Positions 32,574-43,885 of a stretch of 64,000 nucleotides of DNA are shown in pieces; position 1 is the stretch's first letter, and the number at the start of each line of letters is the position of its first letter. A model generated the notes under the pieces. That model was given only the letters and a program-made list of their open reading frames with translations, had not been told where the DNA came from and did not search any database. Source of the stretch: Protonemura montana (taxonomy: Eukaryota; Arthropoda; Insecta; Plecoptera; Nemouridae); contig OX387609.1 of assembly GCA_947568835.1 (NCBI GenBank), forward strand, positions 14,067,708 to 14,131,707, given 5' to 3'. Both the position numbers and the translations under genes were made by a program.

Positions 32574-33701
32574 ATATCTATAAGATATGAAACTATTTCA
32601 TAATCATCCCTACAAATTGGTGTAAATAAAAAGGTCTAAAACGTCCTGACGTTCACATTCATACGATTTTCTTTGTGTCATTTACGTGGCAAGATTTCGC
32701 CACAATTCGTCGCAACGCCATTCCCCTTCCCATCCCCTTTTGTCACCGTCTCCATCCCGTCTCGTCGCATTGTGTTCCAGCCTGCAACAATGAGATGATC
32801 CTGCTATGAAAGACTCGTCTTCTTTTGTGCATCTCCTGATTGTTGGCCGGTGACAACCCTTCTTGAGGATAGAGTTACCTACCAGAAGGTCGGATTGTCT
32901 GTTGGCTGACGGGGTCCTGTACGATGAGCTAGGGAAGGAGGAGGAGCGTTTGGGAGGCTTCGCTCAGGAGGTGTTGATGCCGAGAGGATGAAGATGCGCT
33001 GGATCGGGTGTCGCTGAGTTTAAGGTTTGGGGATTCTTTTATTGGGCTTTGCTTCAAAGAGAGTCTGGTACATTGTTAAAATGTTGCAAAGAAAATATAC
33101 GACACAGCGCAAACCGTTTTGGAAGTTATAGTTCTGGATGAAAAAAGTGATACCTAAAACAAAAAATAGGTTCCTAAGATTCATATGTTTTAACCAATTT
33201 TGCAATTCGCTTTTTCCACTGCTAATGCATTATTTCGTTTCATGTTGCCAAATTTACTTGTAAATGATCTCAAAAACATGTTTAATTCTAGGAAAGATCA
33301 ACGGTAAAAAGGACAATTGTTGATTATTCTATTACTTATTTCTAAAAATGACCAAACCAATGTTTCCCTGGAAGCAAACGGTTTGTTATCCTCACACATT
33401 CAAGCCTCGATCGCTCAATGACGGGGCAGTGATTTGAACAGGACGTTAGTTGCCATGACAACAAACAACGTTCTATCGTTAGTTCGCGGTCAAGTGGGAG
33501 CAGCGCCAGCGACGTGACGTCACAGGCTAATGCCAATATTTGTCCTCCTGCCAAATCGGTTGTCAGTTGGTACAGTCTGCGTCAACACTCTGTCGTCTTC
33601 GAGGCGTCACGTCCGAAAGCCTCTAAAGATTCCCTTCCAGGCCAGGTTAGCTTCTTTATTAGACTGTAGTTCACGTACAGATAATATACCAGTGATGCAG
33701 G
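32574..33701. other. Unique stretch, no gene seen
   Basis: A full CRE palindrome TGACGTCA lies at 33515-33522. No recognised product in the short frames. Confidence 0.45.
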
Positions 33702-34200
33702 TGCAGCCAACACTGTGTGTCAAAGTGACAAGGCTAAGCGGTGGCCGGTTCTTGGTGCTGTTGGACAGGAGCAGCCAACACAGTGTGTCAAAGTGACAAG
33801 GCTAAGCGGTGGCCGGTCCTTGGTGCTGTTGGACAGGAGCAGCCAACACAGTGTGTCAAAGTGACAAGGCTAAGCGGTGGCCGGTTCTTGGTGCTGTTGG
33901 ACAGGAGCAGCCAACACAGTGTGTCAAAGGGACAAGGCTAAGCGGTGGCCGGTTCTTGGTGCTGTTGGACAGGAGCAGCCAACACCGTGTGTCAAAGAGA
34001 CAAGGCTAAGCTGTGGCCGGTCCTTGGTGCTGTTGGACAGGAGCAGCCAACACTGTGTGTCAAAGGGACAAGGCTAAGCGGTGGTCGGTCCTTGGTGCTG
34101 TTGGACAGGAGCAGCCAACACAGTGTGTCAAAGTGACAAGGCTAAGCGGTGGCCGGTCCTTGGTGCTGTTGGACAGGAGCAGCCAACACAGTGCGTCAAA
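33702..34200 (+). repeat. 68-bp minisatellite from SINE core, locus 1, about 7 units
   Basis: The unit is GTGGCCGGTCCTTGGTGCTG, TTGGACAGGAGCAGCCAACA, CAGTGTGTCAAAGTGACAAG, GCTAAGCG. AAGCGGTGGCCGGTCCTTGG, TGCTGTTGGACAGGAGCAG parallels the SINE core TTAAGCCGGTGGTCCCCTTG, GTGCTCTTCGACAGGAGTAG. Frames of about 66 codons start once per unit and have no meaning as genes. Confidence 0.92.
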
Positions 34201-34593
34201 TGATAAGACCGAGTCTCCAGGAATGGATTGTCCCAAGTCAACTGAAATAAGAGCCCGACTGAGATGTATCTAAGAATTGTCTCCACCAATGAAATATCTT
34301 CCAGTTAGGTCTGGACCACATGCAGCCATCGCGCCGGTTCGCCCAAATAATCCAAGGGGCATCTCGTGACGACGCCGACGACGCCCAAAAAGTGCCACCC
34401 ATTACACATCGGAGTCTGGCTACTGGACACAAGTGGTATCCATGGCAACGACGTTGTTAGGCGAGCTCTGACCACTCAACATAAATCTTAATTAAGATAA
34501 TTACTACTAGAGAGCTTTGGTGATGGTAAGAGAGGGTTTGGAACGTCATAGTCAACTCTTCTTGATGAAGAATTGAGTGGTATTTTCTTACAG
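34201..34593. other. Unique stretch, no gene seen
   Basis: GC-richer at 34315-34440; no recognised gene. Confidence 0.4.
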
Positions 34594-35265
34594 AACGGGT
34601 TGCTTAGCAACGGATGTTAAGCAGCACTGCGCTGGGTCAGGTATTGGATAAGTGACCATCAGACACATGACCAGTTCTGTTCGGGAGAGAGGTTGGAGGG
34701 ATGAAAGTTAGGCAACACTGCGCTGAGTCAGGTATTGGATGGGTGACTATCACACACATGAACAGTTCTGTTCGGGAGAGAGGTTGGAGGGATGAAAGTT
34801 AAGCAACACTGCGCTGGGTCAGGTATTGAATGGGTGACCATCATACACATGACCAGTTCTATTCGGGAGAGAGGTTGGAGGGATGAAAGTTAAGCAACAC
34901 TGCGCTGGGTCAGGTATTGGATGGGTGACCATCATACACATGACCAGTTCTGTTCGGGAGAGAGGTTGGAGGGATGAAAGTTAGTACAGCAACTTCACTC
35001 GCCTTGCTTATCAACCTCTCGACAGCATGGATTTGTGGAGGAATCCTGTTGTTCGCGTTGTACCGTCCTTCGGAAGGGACGTTAAGCCGGTGGTCCCCTT
35101 GGTGCTCTTCGACAGGAGTAGGCTACGTGCCGACACCAGGTGTCCCCTCCTCCTTTCTAGGCTAGATGAGTTCATCATCATCCACTCATTCACCGACGCT
35201 ATTAGACCAGTGCCACATGGCCAGATGTCTTAACAGTGCGTCGTTACACACCACAAATCAATTAA
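34594..35265 (+). mobile_element. 5S-headed composite SINE, 4 head units, full core and tail
   Basis: The head begins near AACGGATGTTAAGCAGCACT. Four units run to 34979, followed by the core (GTTAGTACAGCAACTTCACT, GGAAGGGACGTTAAGCCGGT, GGTCCCCTTGGTGCTCTTCG). The tail is complete: TTCATCATCATCCACTCATT, CACCGACGC, CAGTGCGTCGTTACACACCA. One of the best full-length copies. Confidence 0.9.
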
Positions 35266-36056
35266 TTGATGAAAAATACCATTTAAGTGTATTTTCAAGT
35301 GTTTTTATTTTATTTTTTTATATTTTTTGAGAAATAATTATGGTAAATTTATCATTGACTTGCTTTTTTAGAATTTTTTTTAACTGAAATCGGGTCTATA
35401 GCTAGAAAAAGGTAGGAACATGTCTTAACAATACGTGAATAAAGTCCTCGCTCTCGTCCACTCTCTCCCTACCAAGGCTCTCTAATCACACATGCCCAGC
35501 TCGGCTTCGTGGATCGCTCATTACCTGGCGTTGTTTGCACTTGCACTCATCACGTTGCACTCAGTGCAGTTTGTCGTTGCATCGCGAGACGCGTGATTGG
35601 GGTGTGGACTCTCGTGGGTCGTGACATGTTCAGGGGCCATCTTGATTTATTCTGATTCCGACTCTGCAAGTCTGACTAAATCAGTTGCTTGTAAATTGCT
35701 CATAAAGTAGTTTTATTATTCAAAATTAATCAGCAAAAAGCATAAAATTTCTTTAATAAAGATGGATGCAAAACAGATTTGGAGGAAAGAGATGGGAAAT
35801 GGAATGAAGTGGAAGAGAAAAGGAATATGAAGAATACGGAAAATGATTTGATACAATCGTTAAATATTTTATACCTGTTTTACTTAATAAATGGGAAATA
35901 AAATCGATTTTAAAATCTAAAAAAAAAAAAGTTTCTGACATGTGTTTTAATAGATTTTGTCATCCATGGCAAGTGAAGTTGTTATGTCAGCTTCAAAAGA
36001 AGTATTTCCAAATAATCATCGACCCTCAAACACCTCAAGTTCTGGTTCTTAATATG
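35266..36056. other. AT-rich unique stretch
   Basis: Poly-A/T-rich; an AAAAAAAAAA run near 35921. No gene. Confidence 0.4.
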
Positions 36057-36486
36057 AGACCACCCATCCGACACAAAGCCCACTAAAGTGTTGCTTAACT
36101 TTGACATTCTCACTCCCAAAGAACAGAACAGCTGATGCCCAAAGAAAATATCAACATGCGTGGTTACCAACCCAAAAAATATTCCCCTGCCATGTTGCTT
36201 TACCAGAAATAAACGCCATTTATCCAACCTATTGTTGCTTGCTATAGAAATCTTAAATAAAATATCTTTTAACCTGTAAGCAAATGTATGATATCCATGT
36301 ATACAGCCACCCACCCAAAAACCAAATGACTCCAGTGTTACTTAACCTAAATTATTAAAAATCTCACCCATCCAGCCTGATTCCTGCAACGCCAAAAGTA
36401 AAAAAATGAAACACAGAAATGATATCGATATCTGCGGCCACCCACCCATCACCCAATCAACTGCAGTGTTGCTTAACTTCGTCAGC
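36057..36486 (-). repeat. Three decayed 5S-like heads in a row
   Basis: Minus-strand matches near 36057-36106 (AAGTTAAGCAACACTTTAG), 36297-36350 (GTTAAGTAACACTGGAGTC) and 36428-36486 (GAAGTTAAGCAACACTGCAG). Each is followed by a GGTGGG-type C-box remnant. Spacing is irregular, so these are separate old insertions or a decayed array. Confidence 0.6.
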
Positions 36487-37170
36487 CCCCACCAAGGCCC
36501 CGAAGTGACTCTTCCTAGCCACGGCAGAGCCAGCCCCGAGAGGCAGTCTGCGTCAGATTCCATCGTCCCTTGGCCCCCTATGCCAGGGTCCATGCAAACA
36601 TTACCATTCCCCGCACGTACTTGACGAGAAAAATTACTCCCCCAACCCCCCAGTGCCACCCTCTAAGCCACCCGGCGATGTCTGGAGGCCGCTCTTACGG
36701 GGTTCGCTCCATAAGGGGGTGGGCGGCGAAGGGGGTATTGGAAGTTAAAGATTTTTTAGTTCAGCGATATATAAAGGGATGGAAAAGCAGTTTCGAGCGA
36801 CGCAGAGTGCGGCGGTCACGGGATGGTCCATCATTTTTATTTTAGTTTCACTTGGACCGGGTTTCTTCGACACCCTTGCGGCTTTTTTGCGAGACTGGTT
36901 TGGGGTGGGGTGGGATTTCGTGCCCCTTGCGAATTTCGTGCTCGTGTTTTTGACGTTCTTGTAATTCTAGCATTTTTTTTAAAGCTTGAGTAATGCTTGA
37001 CTTGCGGATTCGACAACCTCTTCAGCATACCACTTCCAACGCGAGGACCGGAGCGTAGAGTCGCAGCTCTAAGGTGTTCTTAAACCTCTGGTATAAAATC
37101 ATGGGCTCGCGTTAGGAAAATACAGGGAAAGACTGTCGTGCATTTATGTATCAATGCCCAAAAACTTTAA
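36487..37170. other. Unique stretch, no gene seen
   Basis: Mixed composition; a plus-strand frame at 36570-36845 has no recognisable domain. Confidence 0.4.
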
Positions 37171-38073
37171 ATTTCCTGGACTCGGCCTGTATTCCAGCTG
37201 CAAACGCTGGGACACAAAGTTCCATGTCAGCTAGGTCACGTGGCTAGCAGGGATTACCTGGACTCGGCCTGCATTCCAGCTGCAAACGCTGGGACACAAA
37301 GTTTCATGTCAGCTAGGTCACGTGGCTAGCAGGGATTCCCTGGACTCGGCCTGCATTCCAGCTGCAAACGCTGGGACACAGAGTTCCATGTCGGCTAGGT
37401 CACGTGGCTAGCAGGGATTTCCTGGACTCGGCCTGCATTCCAGCTGCAAACGCTGGGACACAGAGTTCCATGTCGGCTAGGTCATGTGGCTAGCAGGGAT
37501 TTCCTGGACTTGGCCTGCATTCCAGCTGCAAACGCTGGGACACAGAGTTTCATGTCAGCTAGGTCACGTGGCTAGCAAGGATTTCCTGGACTCGGTCTGC
37601 ATTCCAGCTGCAAACGCTGGGACGCAGAGTTCCATGTCAGCTAGGTCACGTGGCTAGCAGGGATTTCCTGGACTCGGCCTGCATTCCAGCTGCAAACGCT
37701 GGGACACAGAGTTCCATGTCAGCTAGGTCACGTGGCTAGCAGGGATTTCCTGGACTCGGCCTGCATTCCAGCTGCAAACGCTGGGACACAGAGTTCCATG
37801 TCAGCTAGGTCACGTGGCTAGCAGGGATTTCCTGGACTCGGCCTGCATTCCAGCTGCAAACGCTGGGACACAAATTTCCATGTCAGCTAGGTCACGTGGC
37901 TAGCAGGGATTTCCTGGACTCGGCCTGCATTCCAGCTGCAAACGCTGGGACACAAAGTTCCATGTCAGCTAGGTCACGTGGCTAGCAGGGATTTCCTGGA
38001 CTCGGCCTGCATTCCAGCTGCAAACGCTGGGACACAGAGTTCCCTGTCAGATAGGTCACGTGGCTAGCAGAGA
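37171..38073 (+). repeat. 82-bp minisatellite, 11 units
   Basis: The unit is CCTGGACTCGGCCTGCATTC, CAGCTGCAAACGCTGGGACA, CAGAGTTCCATGTCAGCTAG, GTCACGTGGCTAGCAGGGAT, TT. It has two E-boxes (CAGCTG, CACGTG), a stem CCAGC/GCTGG around TGCAAAC, and a second imperfect stem GCTAG...CTAGC. No coding content. Confidence 0.96.
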
Positions 38074-38370
38074 TAAAAAAAAACAGCTGCTACGGCACGA
38101 TACGCTATTAGCTTAACCACAGAGCAAAGGATGCCTTGTGGGCATTCTGACATCCAGCTTAGCAACGGAAAATAGGCACATTGTTGTGACGTAACAATAG
38201 CTGACAAAACAGCACGTCTCGCAGACATCAAAGCGACGCGGAACAAAAGACGTCGCGTTTCGTGGAAAATTCGCATTGTTGCCAACAAAGACGTCCCTGG
38301 CGACAAATGTCGTGCTGCTGGTCAAGTAGGCTGCACCTGTGACCGACCTAAGGTGCCTAGATCACATGGT

Positions 38371-39788
38371 GTTTCACTCCACGCAAAGAAGCGGACACTC
38401 GCCGTCGCCTCTGTGCTGGACATTCCATGACAGGGTGCTTGTTTCGCTCCACGCAAAGGAGCGGACACTCGCCGTCGCCTCTGTGCTGGACATTCCATGA
38501 CAGGGTGCTTGTTTCGCTCCACGCAAAGGAGCGGACACTCGCCGTCGCCTCTGTGCTGGACATTCCGTGACAGGGCGCTTGTTTCGCTCCACGCAAAGGA
38601 GCGGACACTCGCCGTCGCCTCTGTGCTGGACATTCCGTGACAGGGTGCTTGTTTCGCTCCACGCAAAGGAGCGGACACTCGCCGGCGCCTCTGTGCTGGA
38701 CATTCCGTGACAGGGTGCTTGTTTCGCTCCACACAAAGGAGCGGACACTCCCCGTCGCCTCTGTGCTGGACATTCGGTGACAGGGCGCTTGTTTCGCTCC
38801 ACGCAAAGGAGCGGACACTCGCCGTCGCCTCTGTGCTGGACATTCCGTGACAGGGCGCTTGTTTCGCTCCACGCAAAGGAGCGGACACTCGCCGTCGCCT
38901 CTGTGCTGGACATTCCGTGACAGGGTGCTTGTTTCGCTCCATGCAAAGGAGCGGACACTCGCCGTCGCCTCTGTGCTGGACATTCCGTGACAGGGCGCTT
39001 GTTTCGCTCCACGCAAAGGAGCGGACACTCGCCGTCGCCTCTGTGCTGGACATTCCGTGACAGGGCGCTTGTTTTGCTCCACGCAAAGGAGCGGACACTC
39101 GCCGTCGCCTCTGTGCTGGACATTCCATGACAGGGCGCTTTTTTCGCTCCACGCAAAGGAGCGGACACTCGCCGTCGCCTCTGTGCTGGACATTCCGTGA
39201 CAGGGCGCTTGTTTTGCTCCACGCAAAGGAGCGGACACTCGCCGTCGCCTCTGTGCTGGACATTCCGTGACAGGGCGCTTGTTTCGCTCCATGCAAAGGA
39301 GCGGACACTCGCCGTCGCCTCTGTGCTGGACATTCCATGACAGGGCGCTTGTTTCGCTCCACGCAAAGGAGCGGACACTCGCCGTCGCCTCTGTGATGGA
39401 CATTCCATGACAGGGCGCTTGTTTCGCTCCACGCAAAGGAGCGTACACTTGCCGTCGCCTCTGTGCTGGACATTCCGTGACAGGGTGCTTGTTTCGCTCC
39501 ACGCAAAGGAGCGGACACTCGCCGTCGCCTCTGTGCTGGACATTCCGTGACAGGGCGCTTGTTTCGCTCCACGCAAAGGAGCAGACACTCGCCGTCGCCT
39601 CTATGCTGGACATTCCGTGACAGGGCGCTTGTTTCGCTCCACGCAAAGGAGCGGGCACTCGCCGTCGCCTCTGTGCTGGACATTCCGTGACAGGACGCTT
39701 GTTTCGCTCCATGCAAAGGAGCGGACACTCGCCGTCGCCTCTGTGCTGGACATTCCGTGACAGGGCGCTTGTTTCGCTCCATGCAAAG
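38371..39788 (+). repeat. GC-rich 70-bp minisatellite, locus 3, about 20 units
   Basis: The same unit and orientation as locus 1. The left flanks of loci 1 and 3 share an AAG(A/G)TGCCTA(A/G)A-type motif just before the array. Three minus-strand frames of 404-501 codons are open purely because the unit lacks stops. Confidence 0.97.
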
Positions 39789-40095
39789 TATTGCTTTGTG
39801 ATATTTGACCATCACTGTTATTCTCATGTAGTACGCGTCGATTTAGGCTCCTTATTCAATGCGCACGTCGCGTTGTCAACAGTACAATTAGTTAAGTGGC
39901 CTGACACGGAATATACATTACCCCGTCCGGGCCTTGCTTGGCGGTTGCCATGGTGATTGACTGACCGTTGCCGTGGGGACGCCTGTTGTAAAAACTGTCA
40001 CTGGTTTGCGGTCGTCAAGGTGACGGTGTTGTGGTCTGTAAAGTGTATTGTTGCCAACAGTTAGTTAGCTTCGATGCCCGCCCTCACTCTCACTC
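39789..40095. other. Spacer, no gene seen
   Basis: Contains GGTTGCCATGGTGATTGAC at about 39944, an RFX X-box-like site. No gene. Confidence 0.4.
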
Positions 40096-41135
40096 ACTCG
40101 TGAGATCACCGAAGTTAAGCAACACTGCGCTGAGTCAGGTATTGGATGGGTGACCATCATACACATGACCAGTTCTGTTCGGGAGAGAGGTTGGAGGGAT
40201 GGAAGTTAAGCAACACTGCGCTGGGTCAGGTATTGGATGGGTGACCATCATACACATGACCAGTTCTGTTCGGGAGAGAGGTTGGAGGGATGAAAGTTAA
40301 GCAACACTGAGCTGAGTCAGGTATTGGATGGGTGACCATCATACACATGACCAGTTCTGTTCGGGAGAGAGGTTGGAGGCATGAAAGTTAAGCAACACTG
40401 CGCTGGGTCAGGTATTGAATGCGTGACCATCATACACATGACCAGTTCTGTTGGGAGAGAGGTTGGAGGAATGAAAGTTAAGCAACACTGCGCTGAGTCA
40501 GGTATTGGATGGGTGACCATCATACACATGACCAGTTCTGTTCTGGAGAGAGGTTGGAGGGATGAAAGTTAAGCAACACTGCGCTGGGTCAGGTATTGGA
40601 TGGGTGACCATCATACACATGACCAGTTCTGTTCGGGAGAGAGGTTGGAGGGATGAAAGTTAAGCAACACTGCGCTGGGTCAGGTATTGAATGCGTGACC
40701 ATCATACACATGACCAGTTCTGTTGGGAGAGAGGTTGGAGGAATGAAAGTTAAGCAACACTGCGCTGAGTCAGGTATTGGATGGGTGACCATCATACACA
40801 TGACCAGTTCTGTTTGGGAGAGAGGTTGGAGGGATGAAAGTTAGTACAGCAACTTCACTCGCCTTGCTTATCAACCTCTCAACAGCATGGATTTGTGGAG
40901 GAATCCTGTTGTTCGCGTTGTACCGTCCTTCGGAAGGGACTTTAAGCCGGTGGTCCCCTTGGTGCTCTTCGACAGGAGTAGGCTACGTGCCGGCACCGAG
41001 TTTCCCCTCCTCCCTTTCAAGCTGGGCTTGGTTCATAATTTTCCCCATCATTACTCGCTCATTTACTGACGCCATTAAATCAGTGATACACGAACAGTTT
41101 TTAAATCATTGCGTCGTTAAACACCACAATTCAGT
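40096..41135 (+). mobile_element. 5S-headed composite SINE, 8 head units, full core and tail
   Basis: Starts CTCGTGAGATCACCGAAGTT. Eight 91-bp units follow, first GTTAAGC at 40114, then the core at 40853 and a tail ending CATTGCGTCGTTAAACACCA. A three-unit block is duplicated 272 bp apart (shared GTTGGGAGAG deletion and GAATGCGTGACC variant at about 40425-40460 and 40697-40735). The longest head array among the complete copies. Confidence 0.92.
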
Positions 41136-42169
41136 CAAGTACTTTTCATTAGCAATCGCGTGGAGTTGTAAAGACGTCCTCTTCGTGCGTCTTCACTGAT
41201 AATGAGTGATAATTACTAAAGTTTTACACGCTATTAGCTCCAGCCTAACTAACAAGTTGATTTAATTCGTTGCTATGACAACTAATCACCGTGTTATTAG
41301 TGAATGCTTCAATGTAACAATCCGTTGCTGTGGTTACTGCAAGCTACACGCAATGTTTTCAATAAAGCTTTTGTTTGGACGTTGGTTCACTTTGATATCT
41401 TCATTTTTTTTTTTAGATTTTTTGTTTTTGTGTGGCGTAATTTGAATGCGATTTATCGATTTTTTTTTTTAATTCTTAGCGCCGGTTGTGAGTGGTTCGT
41501 TAAGTTACTAACAACTAGTTAAAAAATTGATGGGCTTTTTTTATTGGGTCTCTTAACAACCGTTTGTTCTTTAACTGGAACTTTGTCTTGCATTTTTTGT
41601 TGGTTTTAGTAAATTTTTTATATGCTTTCCTTTTGGATGGAAGGAAATTGGAAATAGGAAACATGGAAATTTCAAATGACATGAATTGCGTTGGGGTTAA
41701 TGCTATCATATAAGTCCGCAGCAAAGAGCATAAAAAAATTCAATAAAACCTTCAGGCAGATTATAATAACGTCCACAAACAAATTGGTTTCTAAAACAAT
41801 GGTTCTAAAACATTGACAGTAAAGTAAAAGATGTGATTCGAAGGAAAACTGTATAATGACAGAGTCACATTTCAATTTGTATATAAACTCTATTTCCCAA
41901 GGAAAACAGCAGCAGAGTTCAGGAACGATTTTATAAAACACAACCGCAGGGCAATTGTTTGTTCCCAAAAAGTCCAGCGATCCTGAACTTAGTTGCTTTC
42001 CTATTCCAGAATCTCGTCTCGCTGGAAAATCGAGTTTCGCATTTGAATACTCGCCGTCAAAACATTCAGCACTCGCTTGTCCTGGTTTGCAGATTCAATT
42101 CCAGCTTCTCATTTGTCCATCGATGCATTTCTTGGGGCTTCTTGGCGCTCCTTGACCCAATCCAAAAGA
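41136..42169. other. AT-rich unique stretch
   Basis: T-runs at about 41405 and 41461. No gene recognised. Confidence 0.45.
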
Positions 42170-42340
42170 GATGAGATCCAAAACCATTCCAATCCAATCC
42201 AATTTGATCCCACATTTAATCCGATTTCCATCCAATCCTTCCAATCCCAATCGATTGGGATCCAAATCCACTAGATCCTAAACCATTGGGATCCAATTCA
42301 TCCAATCCCAATCAATTGGGACCTAAATCCAATGCAACTC
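42170..42340. repeat. Diverged ATCCAATCC/ATTGGGATC simple repeat
   Basis: Irregular repeats of CCAATCC, CAATCCCAATCGATTGGGAT and similar, partly inverted so that it can fold back on itself. Confidence 0.6.
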
Positions 42341-42470
42341 TAATGCAATTCTTAGCACAGAAAGTTCTTTGGGTTGCTATCTTCTGTTGGAGACACCATC
42401 CAACACATTTCGATAAACCAATGTGAAGATGATTTGTCAAATTAAAGAGTTATCATCGAACTCAGCATAA

Positions 42471-43225
42471 GAGCACCAAGGGGACCACTGGCTTAACGTC
42501 CCTTCCGAATGACGGTACAACGCGAACTACAGGATTCCTCTACAAATCCATGCTGTCGAGAGGTTGATAAGTAAGGCGAGTGAAGTTGCTGTATTAACTT
42601 TCATCCCTCCAACCTCTTTACCGAACAGAACTGGTCATGTGTATGATGGTCATCCATCCAATACCTGACCCAGCGCAGTGTTGCTTAACTTTCATCCCTC
42701 CAACCTCTCTCCGGAACAGAACTGGTCATGTGTATGATGGTCACCCATCTAATACCTGACTCAGCGCAGTGTTGCTTAACTTTCATCTCTCCAACCTCTC
42801 TCCCGAACAGAACTGGTCGTGTGTATGATGGTCACCCATCCAATACCTGACCCAGCGCAGTGTTGCTTAACTTTCATCCCTCCAACCTCTCTCCCGAACA
42901 GGGTCATGTGTATAATGGTCACCCATCCAATACCTGACCCAGCCCAGTGTTGCTTAACTTGCATCCCTCCAACCTCTCTCCCGAACAGAACTGGTCATGT
43001 GTATGATGATCACCCATCCAATACCTAACCCAGCGCAGTGTTGATTAACTTTCATCCCTCCAACCTCTCTCCCGAACAGGGTCATGTGTATAATGGTCAC
43101 CCATCCAATACCTGACCCAGCCCAGTGTTGCTTAACTTGCATCCCTCCAGCCTCTCTCCCGAACAGAACTGGTCATGTGTATGATGGTCACCCATCCAAT
43201 ACCTGACCCAGCGCAGCGTAGCTCT
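42471..43225 (-). mobile_element. 5S-headed composite SINE on minus strand, 7 head units, 3'-truncated
   Basis: On the minus strand seven head units (about 43225 down to 42597) lead into the core, which ends at GGTCCCCTTGGTGCTC (42471). The tail is missing. Two units share a deletion (TCGGGAGAGAGG directly after CATGACCC) and lie 178 bp apart, evidence of a two-unit duplication. Confidence 0.88.
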
Positions 43226-43641
43226 AACGGTAGTTAAAATACCACATCAATGCGGTTCTAGTTAGGTTTGGTTCCTGCAATGACGATGCTAAGTTAGGTT
43301 ATAGCTGAAATTCCCAAACAATTCTTGATTGAGTCAGCAAACACCACATTGCTGACGTCGTCCAAGTCAAATGGAGTGCAAGTTACATACGATGCGTAGC
43401 TCCCCGATATTTGGGATACCCGAGTGTCTGCCTGGAATGAAGGGGTTAAAACGCCCCCCATGCCCCCCGTGGCCCCACGCTGCGAAATGGGGGAGACGAT
43501 ATTGAGCCTTCTGATTAAGTCTGCTCCCGCTACGAAGGGGTAACACTTCATTACCTCATGGCGAGGAGCTGGGCTAATTGACAGATGAAATGCCTGGATG
43601 ATTATGCTAGTCATTAATATACGTGGAGGTCATAGAAGTTT
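43226..43641. other. Unique stretch, no gene seen
   Basis: Nothing recognised; a minus-strand frame at 43294-43614 has no known domain. Confidence 0.4.
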
Positions 43642-43885
43642 AATAGATGAAATCTTATTTAAATTGCAAACGCTTGCAATGCGCGGGGTATTTTATTATT
43701 ATCAACACTATAACCGTCTCAAAAATTGATGCCCAAATGTGAACTCGATCTTCACCTATCACGGGTGTTACTCTAACCAATTGAACTACTTGGACACTGG
43801 CTTTTTGAGACGATTTTAGTGTATTTGATGAGAATGACAGATTGGGCATCAATTTTTGAGACGGTTATAGTGTTCATAATAATAA
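43642..43885 (-). mobile_element. Foldback element M2 with tRNA-like centre
   Basis: Left arm: TTAAATTGCAAACGCTTGCA, ATGCGCGGGGTATTTTATTA, CCGTCTCAAAAATTGATGCC. The centre on the minus strand is tRNA-like: GTCCAAGTAGTTCAATTGG, TTAGAGTAACACCCGTGATA, GATCGAGTTCACATTTG. Right arms: TTTTTGAGACGATTTTAGTG, then GGGCATCAATTTTTGAGACG. The tRNA-like part has lost its B-box consensus here. Confidence 0.75.

Noticed and set aside
38322..39827. Frames of 404-501 codons over the GC-rich 70-bp array
   Set aside because: All three frames of one strand are open for the same reason. There is no conserved start, and each frame cycles through the other two every 210 bp.
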